Assembly: GCF_003367475.1 (NCBI RefSeq)
Contig: NZ_QRHA01000008.1
Coordinates: 62,001-126,000 of the forward strand
Direction: 5' to 3'
Length of the DNA stretch: 64,000 nt
DNA from: Alteromonas aestuariivivens
GTDB lineage: Bacteria > Pseudomonadota > Gammaproteobacteria > Enterobacterales > Alteromonadaceae
Positions 55,438 through 64,000 of the stretch are shown piece after piece. Position numbers and translations under genes: made by a program. Numbering within the stretch: position 1 is the stretch's first letter; each line of letters starts with the position of its first letter. The notes beneath the pieces are model-generated. The model was given only the letters and a program-made list of their open reading frames with translations. It did no database searches and was not told the origin of the DNA.

Positions 55438-55770
55438 ATGTCGGGAGTCGTTGATAACCATATCAATTCGGCCATAATATCCAGCCAGTTCGGGTTGAAT
55501 AAAGCCTATCAGGGCGTGACCCAGGCTTCGATGAGTATTGCCCAGCGTACAGCGCAGCAAAGTGTCGAGGAAAATGGGCCAGGGCAAGTGCTGGCCAAAG
55601 CATCCTTGTCGGGCCTTCAAAACATACGTCAGATGTTGCCTGCGTCGGAATCTTCTCCAATGGCTGATTTGGTGTCCCTCAAATTACACAGTGTTAACGC
55701 CCAGGCGTCCGCCAAAGTGATGGATAAGGCCTACGATACTGTTGGCACCATCATTGATATCCTGACCTGA
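55438..55770 (+). CDS. small helical protein of unknown function
   Basis: A 110-residue protein starting [20 protein letters not shown]. It is almost entirely helical and polar, without signal peptide or membrane segment, and ends in a heptad-like [16 protein letters not shown]. The style (Gln/Ser/Ala-rich helices near both ends) recalls small motility proteins of the YjfB kind or flagellar axial proteins, which is only a resemblance. AAAGGGG before the ATG supports the start. The next gene, a SprA-type protein, begins four bases after its stop, so they form a unit. Confidence 0.7.
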   Translation: MSGVVDNHINSAIISSQFGLNKAYQGVTQASMSIAQRTAQQSVEENGPGQVLAKASLSGLQNIRQMLPASESSPMADLVSLKLHSVNAQASAKVMDKAYDTVGTIIDILT

Positions 55771-55774
55771 TCCC

Positions 55775-56683
55775 ATGTCGCTCGTTACGCCACTACCCAC
55801 AACCCTGGCCTACCCGACCGCTAACGTAAATACAGAGGCGGCGAGAAGGGATAATGCGCTGCGAGAGACCATTCCCCAGTCATCCAACCCGGAACAGGGG
55901 GCATCTGGTAAAGGCCTTGGCTCTGAGTCAGACAAAGCCCGAAATCCTGGCCAGCCACCCCACCCGGTGACCTATGAGCGTCCTCATCAGGCAGGCGAAG
56001 TCCAGCCTGATGCGTCTTCAGGTGACGGCCTGAACAGGGACAATGGGCAGCAACAGAGCGCGGGGCGTGATGATGCGGAGCAGCGTCAGCAAGATCAGCA
56101 GGAGCAGCGCAAAATAGAGCAGCTCAAGGCCAGGGATGCCGAAGTAAGGCAACATGAGCAGGCGCACGCCAATACTGGTGGTCAGTATGCGGGCACCCCC
56201 AGATACGATTATGAAATGGGGCCTGACGGCAAGCGTTATGCAGTAGGCGGTGAGGTTAGCATAGACGTATCAGAAGCCCCTACTCCAGAGCAAACCATTC
56301 GTAAAATGCAGCAGGTACGTGATGCTGCACTTGCGCCAGCTGAGCCTTCCGTACAGGATCTGAAAGTTGCCTCTGAAGCGATGCAGAAAGCCAATCAGGC
56401 CCGGGCAGAGCTGGCCAGTGATCAGAGTGCCCAGAGCAATGCAGCAGGCGTTAAAGGGAATGTGGAGCAAGCGCCCCCTTCATTGGAACAGATTGTTCAG
56501 GAAGGTGGTGTCAGTGCACCGCGAAGGACGTTTCAGGGGCTGCGCGATGCGGTTTCCGAGGGCATGAGTACCCGCACGCTTGCGATGGAGAGTCACCCCC
56601 TTCAGCAGCGTATCAACCGTATACAGCAATTCTATCAGTCCGTCTCTGACGCTCAGGACACCGGCTTTTCAGCCAGCGCCTGA
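55775..56683 (+). CDS. SprA-related putative metalloprotease (HExxH)
   Basis: A 302-residue protein with a long low-complexity N-terminal half rich in Gln, Glu, Asp and Gly (about 1-110). A conserved core follows (about 110-210): [20 protein letters not shown] with HEQAH as HExxH zinc motif, then [20 protein letters not shown] and [19 protein letters not shown]. This core matches the SprA-related/CJM1_0395 family of putative metalloproteases. No function is established. It pairs with the preceding helical protein; together they could form a protease and partner, which is inference. It converges on tex with ten bases between. Confidence 0.8.
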   Translation: MSLVTPLPTTLAYPTANVNTEAARRDNALRETIPQSSNPEQGASGKGLGSESDKARNPGQPPHPVTYERPHQAGEVQPDASSGDGLNRDNGQQQSAGRDDAEQRQQDQQEQRKIEQLKARDAEVRQHEQAHANTGGQYAGTPRYDYEMGPDGKRYAVGGEVSIDVSEAPTPEQTIRKMQQVRDAALAPAEPSVQDLKVASEAMQKANQARAELASDQSAQSNAAGVKGNVEQAPPSLEQIVQEGGVSAPRRTFQGLRDAVSEGMSTRTLAMESHPLQQRINRIQQFYQSVSDAQDTGFSASA

Positions 56684-56693
56684 GGCCCTGCCA

Positions 56694-59009
56694 TTATTTC
56701 TGTTTTGCTTTGGCGAATGCATCTGCAAAGGCATTGCCCATTGCACTGTTGGCTGAAGAGGCTGCAGGTTTGGCTTTGCCAGCGCTGCGGGCCTTGTTGC
56801 CAGGTTTAGCGTTTCGTGGTGTTCCGGGTTTCGCCGGTGCAGGAGTGTCGTCCAGACGCATAGTGAATGATATGCGCTTGCGTGCCACGTCCACTTCCAG
56901 CACTTTGACTTTAACGATGTCTCCCGCCTTCACCACTTCCCGGGGATCACTGATGAATTTATTAGTCATCGCCGAAATGTGTACCAACCCGTCCTGGTGA
57001 ACACCCACATCCACAAAAGCACCAAAATTGGCGACATTGCTGACCACACCTTCGAGGATCATACCAACTTTAAGGTCAGCCAGTGTTTCAACACCTTCCT
57101 TGAAGGTTGCGGTTTTAAATTCCGGGCGGGGGTCGCGGCCGGGCTTGTCCAGTTCCTTGAGGATGTCTTTAATGGTGAACACGCCAAACTCGTCACTGGT
57201 AAAGTCCTCTGGTGCGAGTTTGCGTAACAAATCTGAATTGCCGATCAAATCGTTTACCGCCACCTGGGTGCGATCGACGATGGTATCCACTACCGGATAG
57301 GCCTCCGGGTGAACGGCAGAGGCATCCAAAGGGTTAGTGCCATTGACAATACGCAGGAATCCGGCCGCCTGCTCAAAGGCTTTGGGGCCCAGTCGTTCAA
57401 CTTTTAGCAGACCTTTGCGGTCCGAGAAGGCACCGTTGGCGTCACGAAACTGAACGATGTTGTGAGCCAAGGTTTTGTTCAAACCCGATACATAACTCAG
57501 CAATGCTGGCGATGCAGTGTTCAGGTCTACACCTACTGCATTTACACAGTCTTCTATTACTGTGTCCAGCGACTTGCCCAGTTGGGACTGGCTGACGTCG
57601 TGCTGGTACTGGCCTACGCCTATGGCTTTGGGTTCAATTTTTACCAGTTCCGCCAATGGGTCCTGCAGGCGTCGGGCAATTGATACCGCGCCACGCAACG
57701 AAACGTCCATTCCTGGCAACTCCTTGGAAGCCAGCTCAGATGCGGAGTAAACCGAAGCGCCCGCTTCGCTGACCATAATCTTCTGAACCTTCAGCTCCGG
57801 GTGGGCCTTCATCATGTCTGCCACCAGTTTGTCGGTTTCTCGCGACCCGGTGCCGTTGCCAATACTTATCAGGTCTACTTTGTGCAACTGACACAGGTTG
57901 GCGAGGGTGCGCATGGCTTTGTCCCACTGGTTTTGCGGCGCATGCGGGAAAATGGTATTGGTGGTCAGTACCTTGCCGGTCGCGTCGACAACCGCAACCT
58001 TAACCCCGGTCCGCAGGCCAGGGTCCAGCCCCATTGTTGTCTTCGCTCCAGCGGGCGCAGCCATCAGCAGGTCATTGAGGTTTTTGGCAAATACGCTAAT
58101 GGCTTCTTCTTCGGCCTGTTCACGCAGTGTGGCAAACAGCTCGGTTTCCATATGCAGGGCTATTTTGATTTTCCATGCCCACTGCACTACCTGCTTGAGG
58201 AAGTTGTCTGCCGGGCGGTTCCGGTGCGAGATCTGGTAGTGTTCGGCGATGATGTGCTCACAGTATGAAGGCTGCATCGGATCCTCATTGTTGGGATCGG
58301 CCAACAGCTGGATGTGAAGCATTCCCTCGTTGCGCCCGCGGAACATAGCCAGTGCACGGTGTGACGGCACGGTTTTAAGCTTTTCCTGATGATCGAAATA
58401 GTCTTTGTACTTGATGGCTTCCTGGTCTTTACCGGGGGCAACTTTACTGCTGACAAAAGCATTTTCGTTCAAATACCGGCGGATTTTTGCCAACAGTGCG
58501 GCATCTTCGGCAAATCGTTCCATCAGGATGTAGCGCGCGCCTTCCAGAGCTGCTTTGGTGTCAGCCACACCTTTTTCGGCGCTGATGTAGTCCGATGCAC
58601 AAGCTTCCGGGTCCAGCTCCGGATCATTAAACAGGGCATTCGCCAAAGGCTCCAGACCAGCCTCAATGGCAATTTGGCCTTTGGTGCGTCGGCGGGGTTT
58701 ATAAGGAAGGTACAAATCTTCCAGTGTGGTTTTGCTGTCTGCAGACAGGATCTGGGTTTTGAGCTCGTCACTCAGTTTGCCCTGCTCTTCGATGGATTTG
58801 AGGATCACACCGCGGCGGTCTTCCAGTTCCCGCAAATAGGTTAAACGCTGTTCCAGATTCCGTAACTGGGTATCATCCAGGCCTTGGGTGGCTTCTTTTC
58901 TGTATCGCGCGATAAAGGGTACGGTAGCCCCTTCGTCCAGCAGGGCAACAGCGGCTTCTACCTGACTGGGATTAACGGAAAGTTCTTCGGCAAGGGTCTT
59001 TATGATCAT
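56694..59009 (-). CDS. tex: Tex/YhgF transcription accessory protein
   Basis: A 771-residue nucleic-acid-binding protein (E. coli YhgF 773). Domains in order: N-terminal helical region (1-200), YqgF/RNase H-like domain (about 330-450, [19 protein letters not shown]), helix-hairpin-helix motifs (about 500-560, [19 protein letters not shown]), and a C-terminal S1 RNA-binding domain (about 650-720, [21 protein letters not shown]). A basic Ala/Lys/Pro tail follows. Tex affects transcription and toxin gene expression in pathogens; its exact reaction is not settled. tex and greB neighbourhood is typical of gammaproteobacteria. Confidence 0.96.
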   Translation of the reverse strand: MIIKTLAEELSVNPSQVEAAVALLDEGATVPFIARYRKEATQGLDDTQLRNLEQRLTYLRELEDRRGVILKSIEEQGKLSDELKTQILSADSKTTLEDLYLPYKPRRRTKGQIAIEAGLEPLANALFNDPELDPEACASDYISAEKGVADTKAALEGARYILMERFAEDAALLAKIRRYLNENAFVSSKVAPGKDQEAIKYKDYFDHQEKLKTVPSHRALAMFRGRNEGMLHIQLLADPNNEDPMQPSYCEHIIAEHYQISHRNRPADNFLKQVVQWAWKIKIALHMETELFATLREQAEEEAISVFAKNLNDLLMAAPAGAKTTMGLDPGLRTGVKVAVVDATGKVLTTNTIFPHAPQNQWDKAMRTLANLCQLHKVDLISIGNGTGSRETDKLVADMMKAHPELKVQKIMVSEAGASVYSASELASKELPGMDVSLRGAVSIARRLQDPLAELVKIEPKAIGVGQYQHDVSQSQLGKSLDTVIEDCVNAVGVDLNTASPALLSYVSGLNKTLAHNIVQFRDANGAFSDRKGLLKVERLGPKAFEQAAGFLRIVNGTNPLDASAVHPEAYPVVDTIVDRTQVAVNDLIGNSDLLRKLAPEDFTSDEFGVFTIKDILKELDKPGRDPRPEFKTATFKEGVETLADLKVGMILEGVVSNVANFGAFVDVGVHQDGLVHISAMTNKFISDPREVVKAGDIVKVKVLEVDVARKRISFTMRLDDTPAPAKPGTPRNAKPGNKARSAGKAKPAASSANSAMGNAFADAFAKAKQK

Positions 59010-59262
59010 AATGGGCTCTGAGACTTGAATCCTTGGGCAATGCCCGCCTGGCGCATAAGGCTAAATTTTCGCGGCGGTTTTACAATGCAGAGTTCTTAAA
59101 AAAATGTGGCGCAAGTATACCATCCCTTGAATCAGGGAGAAGCCCGATTTGTCGGGCAATTCATATTGCCGAAGGGCAAAAATAACCTGCTCGAAAGATA
59201 AAGGTTTGACTTGCCGGTGAGTAAAGCTTTAGCCTCTTTTATTTGGCTACTGCGGTTAACCT

Positions 59263-59748
59263 ATGCCCTCTTTGCAGCGACAACTGGTGAATCTGGACAT
59301 TCTGTGTGATGACCTGGGCTTGCTTGATGCCCACGACTACGCATCGGCTGCACATCGTAAACTGCTGGCGCAGTACCAGAGTATCCTCAAACAACTTCAA
59401 ATCGCAGCATTGGATGTTACCGAGGCCCAGTATGAGGCCACACTTCGTAATACTGAGTTCTCCCGCTTACTGGGCAGTAAGCGAATGATAGGTGTACACA
59501 TTCGCCTAATTGAACATGTACTTGAGCATTGGGCTGCAAGCGAAAAAGTTGAACAGATTCTGGCCAGCGAATTTGACGAAAAGGCTGACAGGCGATTGAA
59601 TTTGTTACAGACCAAAGCTGTGCGGGCGCGTTCGTTAATCAAGGCCGTGGCCTCCGCGATGGGCCAAGAGGATTACCAGCGCTTCGCAGCGGTATTGGGG
59701 CTGGCGCACCCGCAGTGGCAATGGCGCGCTCTGGTGGGAAGTAATTGA
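59263..59748 (+). CDS. helical protein of unknown function
   Basis: A 161-residue, mostly alpha-helical soluble protein starting MPSLQRQLVNLDILCDDLGL. It shows EFSRLLGSKRMIGVHIRLIE and a C-terminal AHPQWQWRALVG. I recognise no family. No good ribosome-binding site precedes the ATG. It lies between tex (divergent, with a 253-base gap in which I see nothing nameable) and greB, 77 bases before greB. Confidence 0.65.
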   Translation: MPSLQRQLVNLDILCDDLGLLDAHDYASAAHRKLLAQYQSILKQLQIAALDVTEAQYEATLRNTEFSRLLGSKRMIGVHIRLIEHVLEHWAASEKVEQILASEFDEKADRRLNLLQTKAVRARSLIKAVASAMGQEDYQRFAAVLGLAHPQWQWRALVGSN

Positions 59749-59825
59749 TTATGGCCGGTTCTCTTGTGAATGCCCTATTTGACCATATTCAGCTGGGCAA
59801 AATGTTTGGCATAGGTTGATCACAT

Positions 59826-60317
59826 TTGAAAACAAAACTTGTCACTCCGGAAGGTTATAAAAAACTCAAAGACGAGCACGATCATCTTTGGTTTGAGAAG
59901 CGCCCGGAAATTACCAAGATAGTCAGTTGGGCTGCCAGTCTCGGCGACCGCTCGGAGAATGCCGACTACACCTACAACAAACGTTTACTGCGGCAAATCG
60001 ATCGCCGTGTGCGTTATTTGCGCAAGCTTCTGCCTGAATTGAAGGTGGTGCATTACGCCCCCGAGCAGGAAGGTAAGGTATTCTTCGGTGCCTGGGTTGA
60101 AATTGAAAATGAAGCTGGAGATACCAAGCGGTTTCGCATTGTCGGACCGGAAGAAATTTACGGCGATCAGAAAGACTGCATTTCCATTGACTCCCCCATG
60201 GCCCGGGCGCTGCTAAAAAAAGAGGTGGATGATGTGTGTACCGTGACCACCCCGGCCGGAACCCGTGATTGGTACATCAACCACATTGAATACCGCCAGG
60301 CGTTCAAACAGGCCTAA
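59826..60317 (+). CDS. greB: transcription elongation factor GreB
   Basis: Elongation factor that rescues backtracked RNA polymerase by stimulating cleavage of the nascent RNA 3' end. The 163 residues match E. coli GreB along the length: MKTKLVTPEGYKKLKDE, the N-terminal coiled coil with acidic tip residues in SLGDRSENADYTYNK, and the C-terminal FKBP-like domain PEQEGKVFFGAWVEIEN and DSPMARALLKKEVDD. The start is TTG: an in-frame stop lies three codons upstream and no ATG fits the conserved N-terminus, so TTG is the only reasonable choice. AGG lies ten bases upstream. Confidence 0.96.
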   Translation: MKTKLVTPEGYKKLKDEHDHLWFEKRPEITKIVSWAASLGDRSENADYTYNKRLLRQIDRRVRYLRKLLPELKVVHYAPEQEGKVFFGAWVEIENEAGDTKRFRIVGPEEIYGDQKDCISIDSPMARALLKKEVDDVCTVTTPAGTRDWYINHIEYRQAFKQA

Positions 60318-60509
60318 TCCTTCTATGTTCCCAGTGCTCCGAAGCCTGGGATCCCGCTTTGCCAGCTAACACAAGCCAACAAAGTCAACACATCGGACTG
60401 TTCATCGGGGGTTCTTTGTAGTATAAAAAATGAACAGGTGAGGCATGAGGTGGTCATAGTTAACATCCCACAAATTTTAACCGTTCATTCGCTTAGCGAG
60501 TTCTCTCAC

Positions 60510-60773
60510 ATGCGCAAGGTTCAACCCCACACAGATGTGCATTCTCCAACTGCGGGAGCTACCGCAGCAACACTCATTGGTTTTATGCTGTTCCTGACCG
60601 GAATCATGCTTGTGGTGGTCGGTTTGCTGGATGTCCTGATACGCATCGACAGTCTGCGGACTGCTTGCTATCTTGTCGGCGGGCTGATTCTCTATAAAGT
60701 CGGGCACGTTATTCTGCGGCAATGCGCCACATTGCGAACCCGGCCCGCACGTCGCAAACAACTGTTCAGTTAG
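60510..60773 (+). CDS. small two-helix membrane protein, function unknown
   Basis: An 87-residue protein starting MRKVQPHTDVHSPTAG, with membrane segments at about 18-45 (AATLIGFMLFLTGIMLVVVGLLDVL) and 50-70 (ACYLVGGLILYKVGHVIL) and a basic C-terminus. I recognise no family. The ATG at 60510 is a guess; a GTG at 60438 extends the frame by 24 residues, and neither has a clear Shine-Dalgarno. It may be a real gene because its hydrophobic pattern is orderly. Confidence 0.5.
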   Translation: MRKVQPHTDVHSPTAGATAATLIGFMLFLTGIMLVVVGLLDVLIRIDSLRTACYLVGGLILYKVGHVILRQCATLRTRPARRKQLFS

Positions 60774-61006
60774 CCTCGGCTATCTGTGGCGTCAGGGTAT
60801 AAAGCGAAACGCTATATCAGTTGGGCTTTTAGTCCAAATTGATCCGAAGTAGCGCCTTCTGTGCGCTATAATAGGAAGTGACAATTCGGAGTTACCAAAG
60901 CATAAACGAATGGCCCGAATAACGATTTGGGCACGCGCTTGCACCATAACAGGCGACATGCACGTAGGGATAAGGTAGGCAAGGATCACGCTGACTCACA
61001 AATACG

Positions 61007-61032
61007 AAAGCCGACGTTAATTCGTCGGCTTT
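61007..61032. terminator. terminator hairpin downstream of fkpA
   Basis: The perfect ten-base stem AAAGCCGACG / CGTCGGCTTT with a six-base loop lies 22 bases past the fkpA stop. On the minus strand it is followed by TTTCGTATTTG. On the plus strand the stem runs into CTCTTTTGTT, so it can also end any plus-strand transcript arriving from about 60870. Confidence 0.8.
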
Positions 61033-61053
61033 CTCTTTTGTTAGTTCAGAAAG

Positions 61054-61842
61054 TTATTCCTGAGGTGCGGCTTCTTCTTCCTGCGGCACTACTTCAATGA
61101 GCTTCACGTCAAAAATCAGCGTGGAATTTGGCGTGATCTTACCGGTGGAACGCGGGCCGTAAGCCAGTTCGGACGGAATGTAGAAACGGAACTTGGCACC
61201 TTCGTTCATCAGCTGAACACCTTCAGTCCATCCCGGAATAACCCGGTTCAATGGAAATACAGCCGGTTCGCCGCGCGCGTATGAAGAGTCAAACTCGGTA
61301 CCGTCCAGTAAAGTGCCACGATAGTGCACTTTAACCGTGTCAGTGGCTTGGGGAGAAAGGCCGTCACCGGTTTCCAGCACTTCGTACTGCAGGCCGGATT
61401 CGGTGGTTTTCACGCCTTCGCGCTGACCATTTTCCTCCAGATAGGCCTTACCCTCTGCGATATTCTTTTCAGCAGCAGCATCAGCCATTTCCTGCTGTTT
61501 TGCCCGCAAAGCCTGTTCACCCTGCTGTGCAAACTGCTGGATTTCCTGCTGGCTGAACTTCAGAGTATCGGCCAGACCATCTTCAAAGCCCTGTTTCAAT
61601 GCTTCGCGATCCAGTGCCTCGCCCAGTTCGGCCTGTTGTTCGGCGCGGCTGTTTACGAACAGCCCCATACTGGCACCCATGGCGTAAGCTTGCTTTTGCG
61701 CGTCAGTCATCTTGTCGGCGGCTACTCCCTCGCCAGAGGTTTCTGCGACGGGTTGTTCAGACGTTGATTCCGTAGTTTTGGGCTGGCAGGCAAACAACCC
61801 CAGTGCTGCGATCGTCGACAAAGCGATGAGCGACTTTTGCAT
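61054..61842 (-). CDS. fkpA: FKBP-type peptidyl-prolyl isomerase, FkpA/Mip type, lipoprotein
   Basis: Periplasmic peptidyl-prolyl cis-trans isomerase and chaperone. The 262 residues have a lipoprotein signal (lipobox LFAC, Cys19), unlike soluble E. coli FkpA. An N-terminal helical dimerisation domain (about 45-140, KQAYAMGASMGLFVNS and an EALKQGFEDGLAD motif) precedes a C-terminal FKBP domain (about 155-250). The FKBP domain has VKVHYRGTLLDGTEFDSSY, VIPGWTEGVQLM and FYIPSELAYGPR, all typical. GGAG precedes the ATG. The neighbours slyX and yheV match the fkpA region of other gammaproteobacteria. Confidence 0.94.
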   Translation of the reverse strand: MQKSLIALSTIAALGLFACQPKTTESTSEQPVAETSGEGVAADKMTDAQKQAYAMGASMGLFVNSRAEQQAELGEALDREALKQGFEDGLADTLKFSQQEIQQFAQQGEQALRAKQQEMADAAAEKNIAEGKAYLEENGQREGVKTTESGLQYEVLETGDGLSPQATDTVKVHYRGTLLDGTEFDSSYARGEPAVFPLNRVIPGWTEGVQLMNEGAKFRFYIPSELAYGPRSTGKITPNSTLIFDVKLIEVVPQEEEAAPQE

Positions 61843-61984
61843 ATGACATCTCCATTATTTGATGATTGTGTATTGTGATCAGCCGCTAACAGATAAACCC
61901 TAAGAGGCAGCGCTGACACCATACTCAGAATTCAGGTTCCATGCTATGGTAAACCCAGCAGTGGTAAAGCGAAACCCATTTGAC

Positions 61985-62980
61985 ATGATTCATAACATTT
62001 TGTTCAAAAGAATCTTACCTTTCAGTGTGTTATTGGCAAGTGTTGCCGGTTGCTCCGTTCCTGACACAACCCCCGTTGCGCGCTGGCAACACGCAGAAGA
62101 AGGGGCATTCGCGGCGGATGTTTCGGCCGACGGACAGTACTCAGTGGTATCCGGAGTGAACAATGGCATTAATGTGTGGCATACCAATCACACTAAGCCT
62201 TTATACCAGTGGAGCCACCAGGGAGACGGCAGCAATCTGGTGGTACAGGTCCACATATCATCCGACAGTCGCTATGTGGTTACTTCTGATCGTGAAGCGT
62301 TTGCGTTATGGAGCCTGGAAAGTGGTGAGCCGATAGGTTTCTGGCGTATCGACGAGTCGACGATACGTGACGTTGCGGTTTCTAACAGAGGCGAAGGAAT
62401 ATTGGTTGGGCGCTCGAACGGAAAAATCATGTATTTTGAGCCCTCCTCCGGCCGACGGCTTGAATTTCTGGGCCATCAGGAGAAGATCAACAGCATTGAT
62501 ATTTCGCCCAATGGGAAGTACGCCCTCAGCGGCGGTAATGATTATATGGCCTATTTGTGGAGCACCGACACGGGCCAAATCATCCATACTTTCGCCCATG
62601 GAAGCCGGGTAACCCTGGTTGCCATAGACGACAAAGGGCGGTATGCCTTTACCACAGACAGTACGCGCAAATCTCAAATATGGAATGTACAAACCGGTGC
62701 GCCGGTAAGTAATTTAAAGTATATTGCGCGGCAGAAAATATTTACCGACGCCGTGTTTTCCGAAGATGGCCGTTATCTGCTAACGGGCTCGCCTGCCCGC
62801 CGAATGAACCTGTGGGACGTGGAATCCGGCGAACTGGTTGGAGAATGGCGGGTTGCCGCCAGAAAGAATAAATCGCCGCCCACGGCTGTAGTTTACGGGG
62901 TAGGATTTGTAGGAAGCGACAAAATCCTGTCCGAAAGCAGCAGCGGGTTGGCCGAATTGTGGACATTACCCGATGACTGA
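61985..62980 (+). CDS. WD40-repeat lipoprotein
   Basis: A 331-residue lipoprotein: MIHNILFKRI, a hydrophobic stretch and lipobox SVAGC (Cys23). The mature part is a seven-bladed beta-propeller of WD40-like repeats, e.g. DVSADGQYSVVSGVNNGINVW, DISPNGKYALSGGNDYMAYLW and VFSEDGRYLLTGSPARRMNLW. Such propellers act as protein-binding platforms; the partner is unknown. I chose the ATG at 61985 because it gives a normal signal peptide; an upstream ATG at 61946 adds 13 residues and has a weak AGG. It overlaps slyX by eight bases and is divergent from fkpA. Confidence 0.85.
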   Translation: MIHNILFKRILPFSVLLASVAGCSVPDTTPVARWQHAEEGAFAADVSADGQYSVVSGVNNGINVWHTNHTKPLYQWSHQGDGSNLVVQVHISSDSRYVVTSDREAFALWSLESGEPIGFWRIDESTIRDVAVSNRGEGILVGRSNGKIMYFEPSSGRRLEFLGHQEKINSIDISPNGKYALSGGNDYMAYLWSTDTGQIIHTFAHGSRVTLVAIDDKGRYAFTTDSTRKSQIWNVQTGAPVSNLKYIARQKIFTDAVFSEDGRYLLTGSPARRMNLWDVESGELVGEWRVAARKNKSPPTAVVYGVGFVGSDKILSESSSGLAELWTLPDD

Positions 62981-63206
62981 TCCCGCCCAAGCCGTTCAAT
63001 ACTGTGAACAGGCAATTGAAGATTTGCAAACCAAGGTTGCATTCCAGGAGCACACCATTGAACTGCTCAACGACGCGCTGACCAGCCAGCAGCATCAGAT
63101 CGAAAAATTGGAGCGCCAGCTGCGCCACGTTATGGATAAAGTCAAAGCCATGCAGCCTTCTGGTATTGCCAAGCAATCAGAAGAGACCCCGCCGCCTCAC
63201 TATTAA
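62973..63206 (+). CDS. slyX: SlyX family protein
   Basis: A 77-residue coiled-coil protein with the family pattern: EQAIEDLQTKVAFQEHTIEL, then LNDALTSQQHQIEKLERQLR and a short polar tail ending in PPPHY, as in E. coli SlyX. Biochemical function is not established. It overlaps the WD40 lipoprotein gene by eight bases, so it is translationally coupled; slyX near fkpA is conserved in enterobacteria. Confidence 0.92.
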   Translation: MTDPAQAVQYCEQAIEDLQTKVAFQEHTIELLNDALTSQQHQIEKLERQLRHVMDKVKAMQPSGIAKQSEETPPPHY

Positions 63207-63223
63207 GAGTTGCCAGCAAAGCC

Positions 63224-63247
63224 CCCGCATTTCATGGCGGATGCGGG
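63224..63247. terminator. hairpin between slyX and yheV
   Basis: CCCGCAT (63224-63230) pairs with ATGCGGG (63241-63247) around a ten-base loop between the two convergent genes. No proper T-tract follows on either strand, so terminator function is uncertain. Confidence 0.45.
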
Positions 63248-63256
63248 ATTTGCAAA

Positions 63257-63463
63257 TTACTCAGGTTTAAACACCCCAATAACGTTTTCATTCTGGCGGG
63301 TTGCAGAGGCAACAGGCTGTTCTGTTTGCGATTCGGCATAACCGCATTTTACGCATTCCAGCTTTTCCACGTTATTTTCAAAAAATAACATGATGGTGTC
63401 AGTGGCTTTGCATTTTGGGCAGGTAGCCCCGGCGATAAAGCGGCGTTTGGTTCGTTTTTGCAT
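63257..63463 (-). CDS. yheV: YheV family zinc-ribbon protein
   Basis: A 68-residue protein with the start MQKRTKRRFIAGATCPKC and two CxxC pairs, CPKC (residues 15-18) and CVKC (about 37-40), forming a probable zinc ribbon. The family (DUF2387/YheV) is small, and no function is established. It is convergent with slyX and divergent from the yheS gene, the same neighbourhood as in other gammaproteobacteria. Confidence 0.9.
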   Translation of the reverse strand: MQKRTKRRFIAGATCPKCKATDTIMLFFENNVEKLECVKCGYAESQTEQPVASATRQNENVIGVFKPE

Positions 63464-63607
63464 AATTCACGAAGGTGGTAATGTTAACGCTCGAAGTATA
63501 CCTCATTTGCACGGTTGATTGGATACTGGTTGCTTCTGCAATAGGCTGGGCGAGTCAGGTCTGAGTTTGCTATCATGCGCCGTTGTCATTTCAAAGTATT
63601 GCAGGAC

Positions 63608-64000
63608 ATGATCAAGCTAACTGATGTCACATTGATGCGGGGAACAAAAGTGCTGCTGGAGCAGGCTTCAGCGCAGGTAAATCCTGGTCAGAAAGCTGCG
63701 CTTATCGGCAGTAACGGGTGTGGGAAGTCCTCTCTGTTTGCTCTTTTGCGGGGTGAGTTGTCGCTGGATGCCGGGGATTCACAAGTACCGGGCCACTGGC
63801 GTATTGTTAGCGTTGCACAGGAAACACCCGCCGTTGATCGGGGGGCAATCGATTATGTGATAGACGGTGACCGCCATTTGCGTCAGTTGCAAAATGCGCT
63901 TCAGCAGGCAGAGCAGGCTCATGACGGTGAGAAGATGGGGCAGTTGCATGACCAGTTGCATCAGGCCAGGGCCTACGATGTGGAGGCTCGGGCGGCAACC
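63608..64000 (+). CDS. yheS: ABC-F type ATPase YheS, 5' part only
   Basis: The gene runs off the right edge; 131 codons are visible. It starts MIKLTDVTLMRGTKVLLEQA and has Walker A GSNGCGKSS (about residues 34-42), then a Q-loop SVAQETPAVDRGAIDYVIDGD that closely resembles E. coli YheS. ABC-F proteins bind the ribosome and modulate translation; they have no membrane domain. An in-frame ATG eleven codons upstream (63575) is possible, but alignment favours 63608. AGGA lies right before the ATG. The full protein would be about 630 residues. Confidence 0.93.
   Translation, partial: MIKLTDVTLMRGTKVLLEQASAQVNPGQKAALIGSNGCGKSSLFALLRGELSLDAGDSQVPGHWRIVSVAQETPAVDRGAIDYVIDGDRHLRQLQNALQQAEQAHDGEKMGQLHDQLHQARAYDVEARAAT

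Noticed and set aside
60439..61053. tRNA or 6S RNA gene in the gaps around the small membrane gene
   Set aside because: No T-arm, anticodon arm or CCA-type end, and no resemblance to 6S RNA.
1..64000. CRISPR array, insertion sequence, prophage or defence system
   Set aside because: No spaced direct repeats, transposase motifs, integrases or defence proteins are seen; the gene content is core metabolism and envelope.

Overview
The window reads as an ordinary, densely packed chromosome segment of a gammaproteobacterium, probably a free-living aerobic (perhaps marine) one. The support is the set of recognisable gammaproteobacterial neighbourhoods: rph-pyrE, divergent ilvY/ilvC, an ilvE-ilvD-ilvA operon, plsB, lexA with two SOS boxes, comF/bioH next to nfuA, tex/greB, and fkpA-slyX-yheV-yheS. 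Base composition looks moderate (about half GC by eye). I cannot assign a genus. I see no rRNA, tRNA, CRISPR array, insertion sequence, prophage or defence island. Both ends cut through genes: yicC on the left (minus strand) and a yheS-type ABC-F ATPase on the right (plus strand).

Layout. 1-2.2 kb: yicC diverges from rph-pyrE-tusA (RNA processing, pyrimidine synthesis, tRNA thiolation). 2.3-4 kb: an Aer-like PAS chemoreceptor behind a candidate flagellar sigma-28 promoter. 4-10.3 kb: a minus-strand run of DUF1285, DUF3014, an ABC1 kinase, a small membrane protein, a DUF6702 protein and a secreted M1 peptidase. 10.5-13.1 kb: proB, a hotdog thioesterase and a D-2-hydroxyacid dehydrogenase. 13.1-18.6 kb: tamB and tamA (outer-membrane assembly). 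18.8-22.9 kb: two tandem secreted S9 peptidases. 23-24.7 kb: an MFS exporter and a small unknown gene. 25-34 kb: a branched-chain amino acid block. ilvC is divergent from its regulator ilvY, then comes comM, then ilvE-ilvD-ilvA. Acetolactate synthase is not in the window. 34-37.9 kb: plsB, an acetyltransferase, lexA.

38-46.6 kb: a complete aa3-type cytochrome c oxidase locus. It holds structural subunits II (fused to cytochrome c), I and III, the copper factors CtaG and SCO, SURF1, a small unknown membrane protein, and heme O and heme A synthases. A small antisense DUF2909 gene sits in the middle. 46.6-50.6 kb: an acetyltransferase, a polysaccharide deacetylase, a MATE exporter, a small membrane protein and nfuA. 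50.6-54.9 kb: a near-consensus IscR site, a large M14 peptidase, comF and bioH. 54.9-56.7 kb: three poorly understood genes, one with a SprA-type HExxH motif. 56.7-60.3 kb: tex, an unknown helical protein and greB. 60.5-64 kb: a small membrane protein, a structured intergenic region, fkpA, a WD40-type lipoprotein, slyX, yheV and the start of yheS.

I did not find a convincing wholly new system. The most interesting signals are regulatory: the IscR box at nfuA, paired SOS boxes at lexA, an IlvY operator, a hairpin-rich leader before ilvE, a sigma-28-like promoter before the chemoreceptor, and a terminator stem abutting a small gene's start. The other points of interest are the tandem S9 paralogues with a five-aspartate run and the unknown 54.9-56.7 kb trio.
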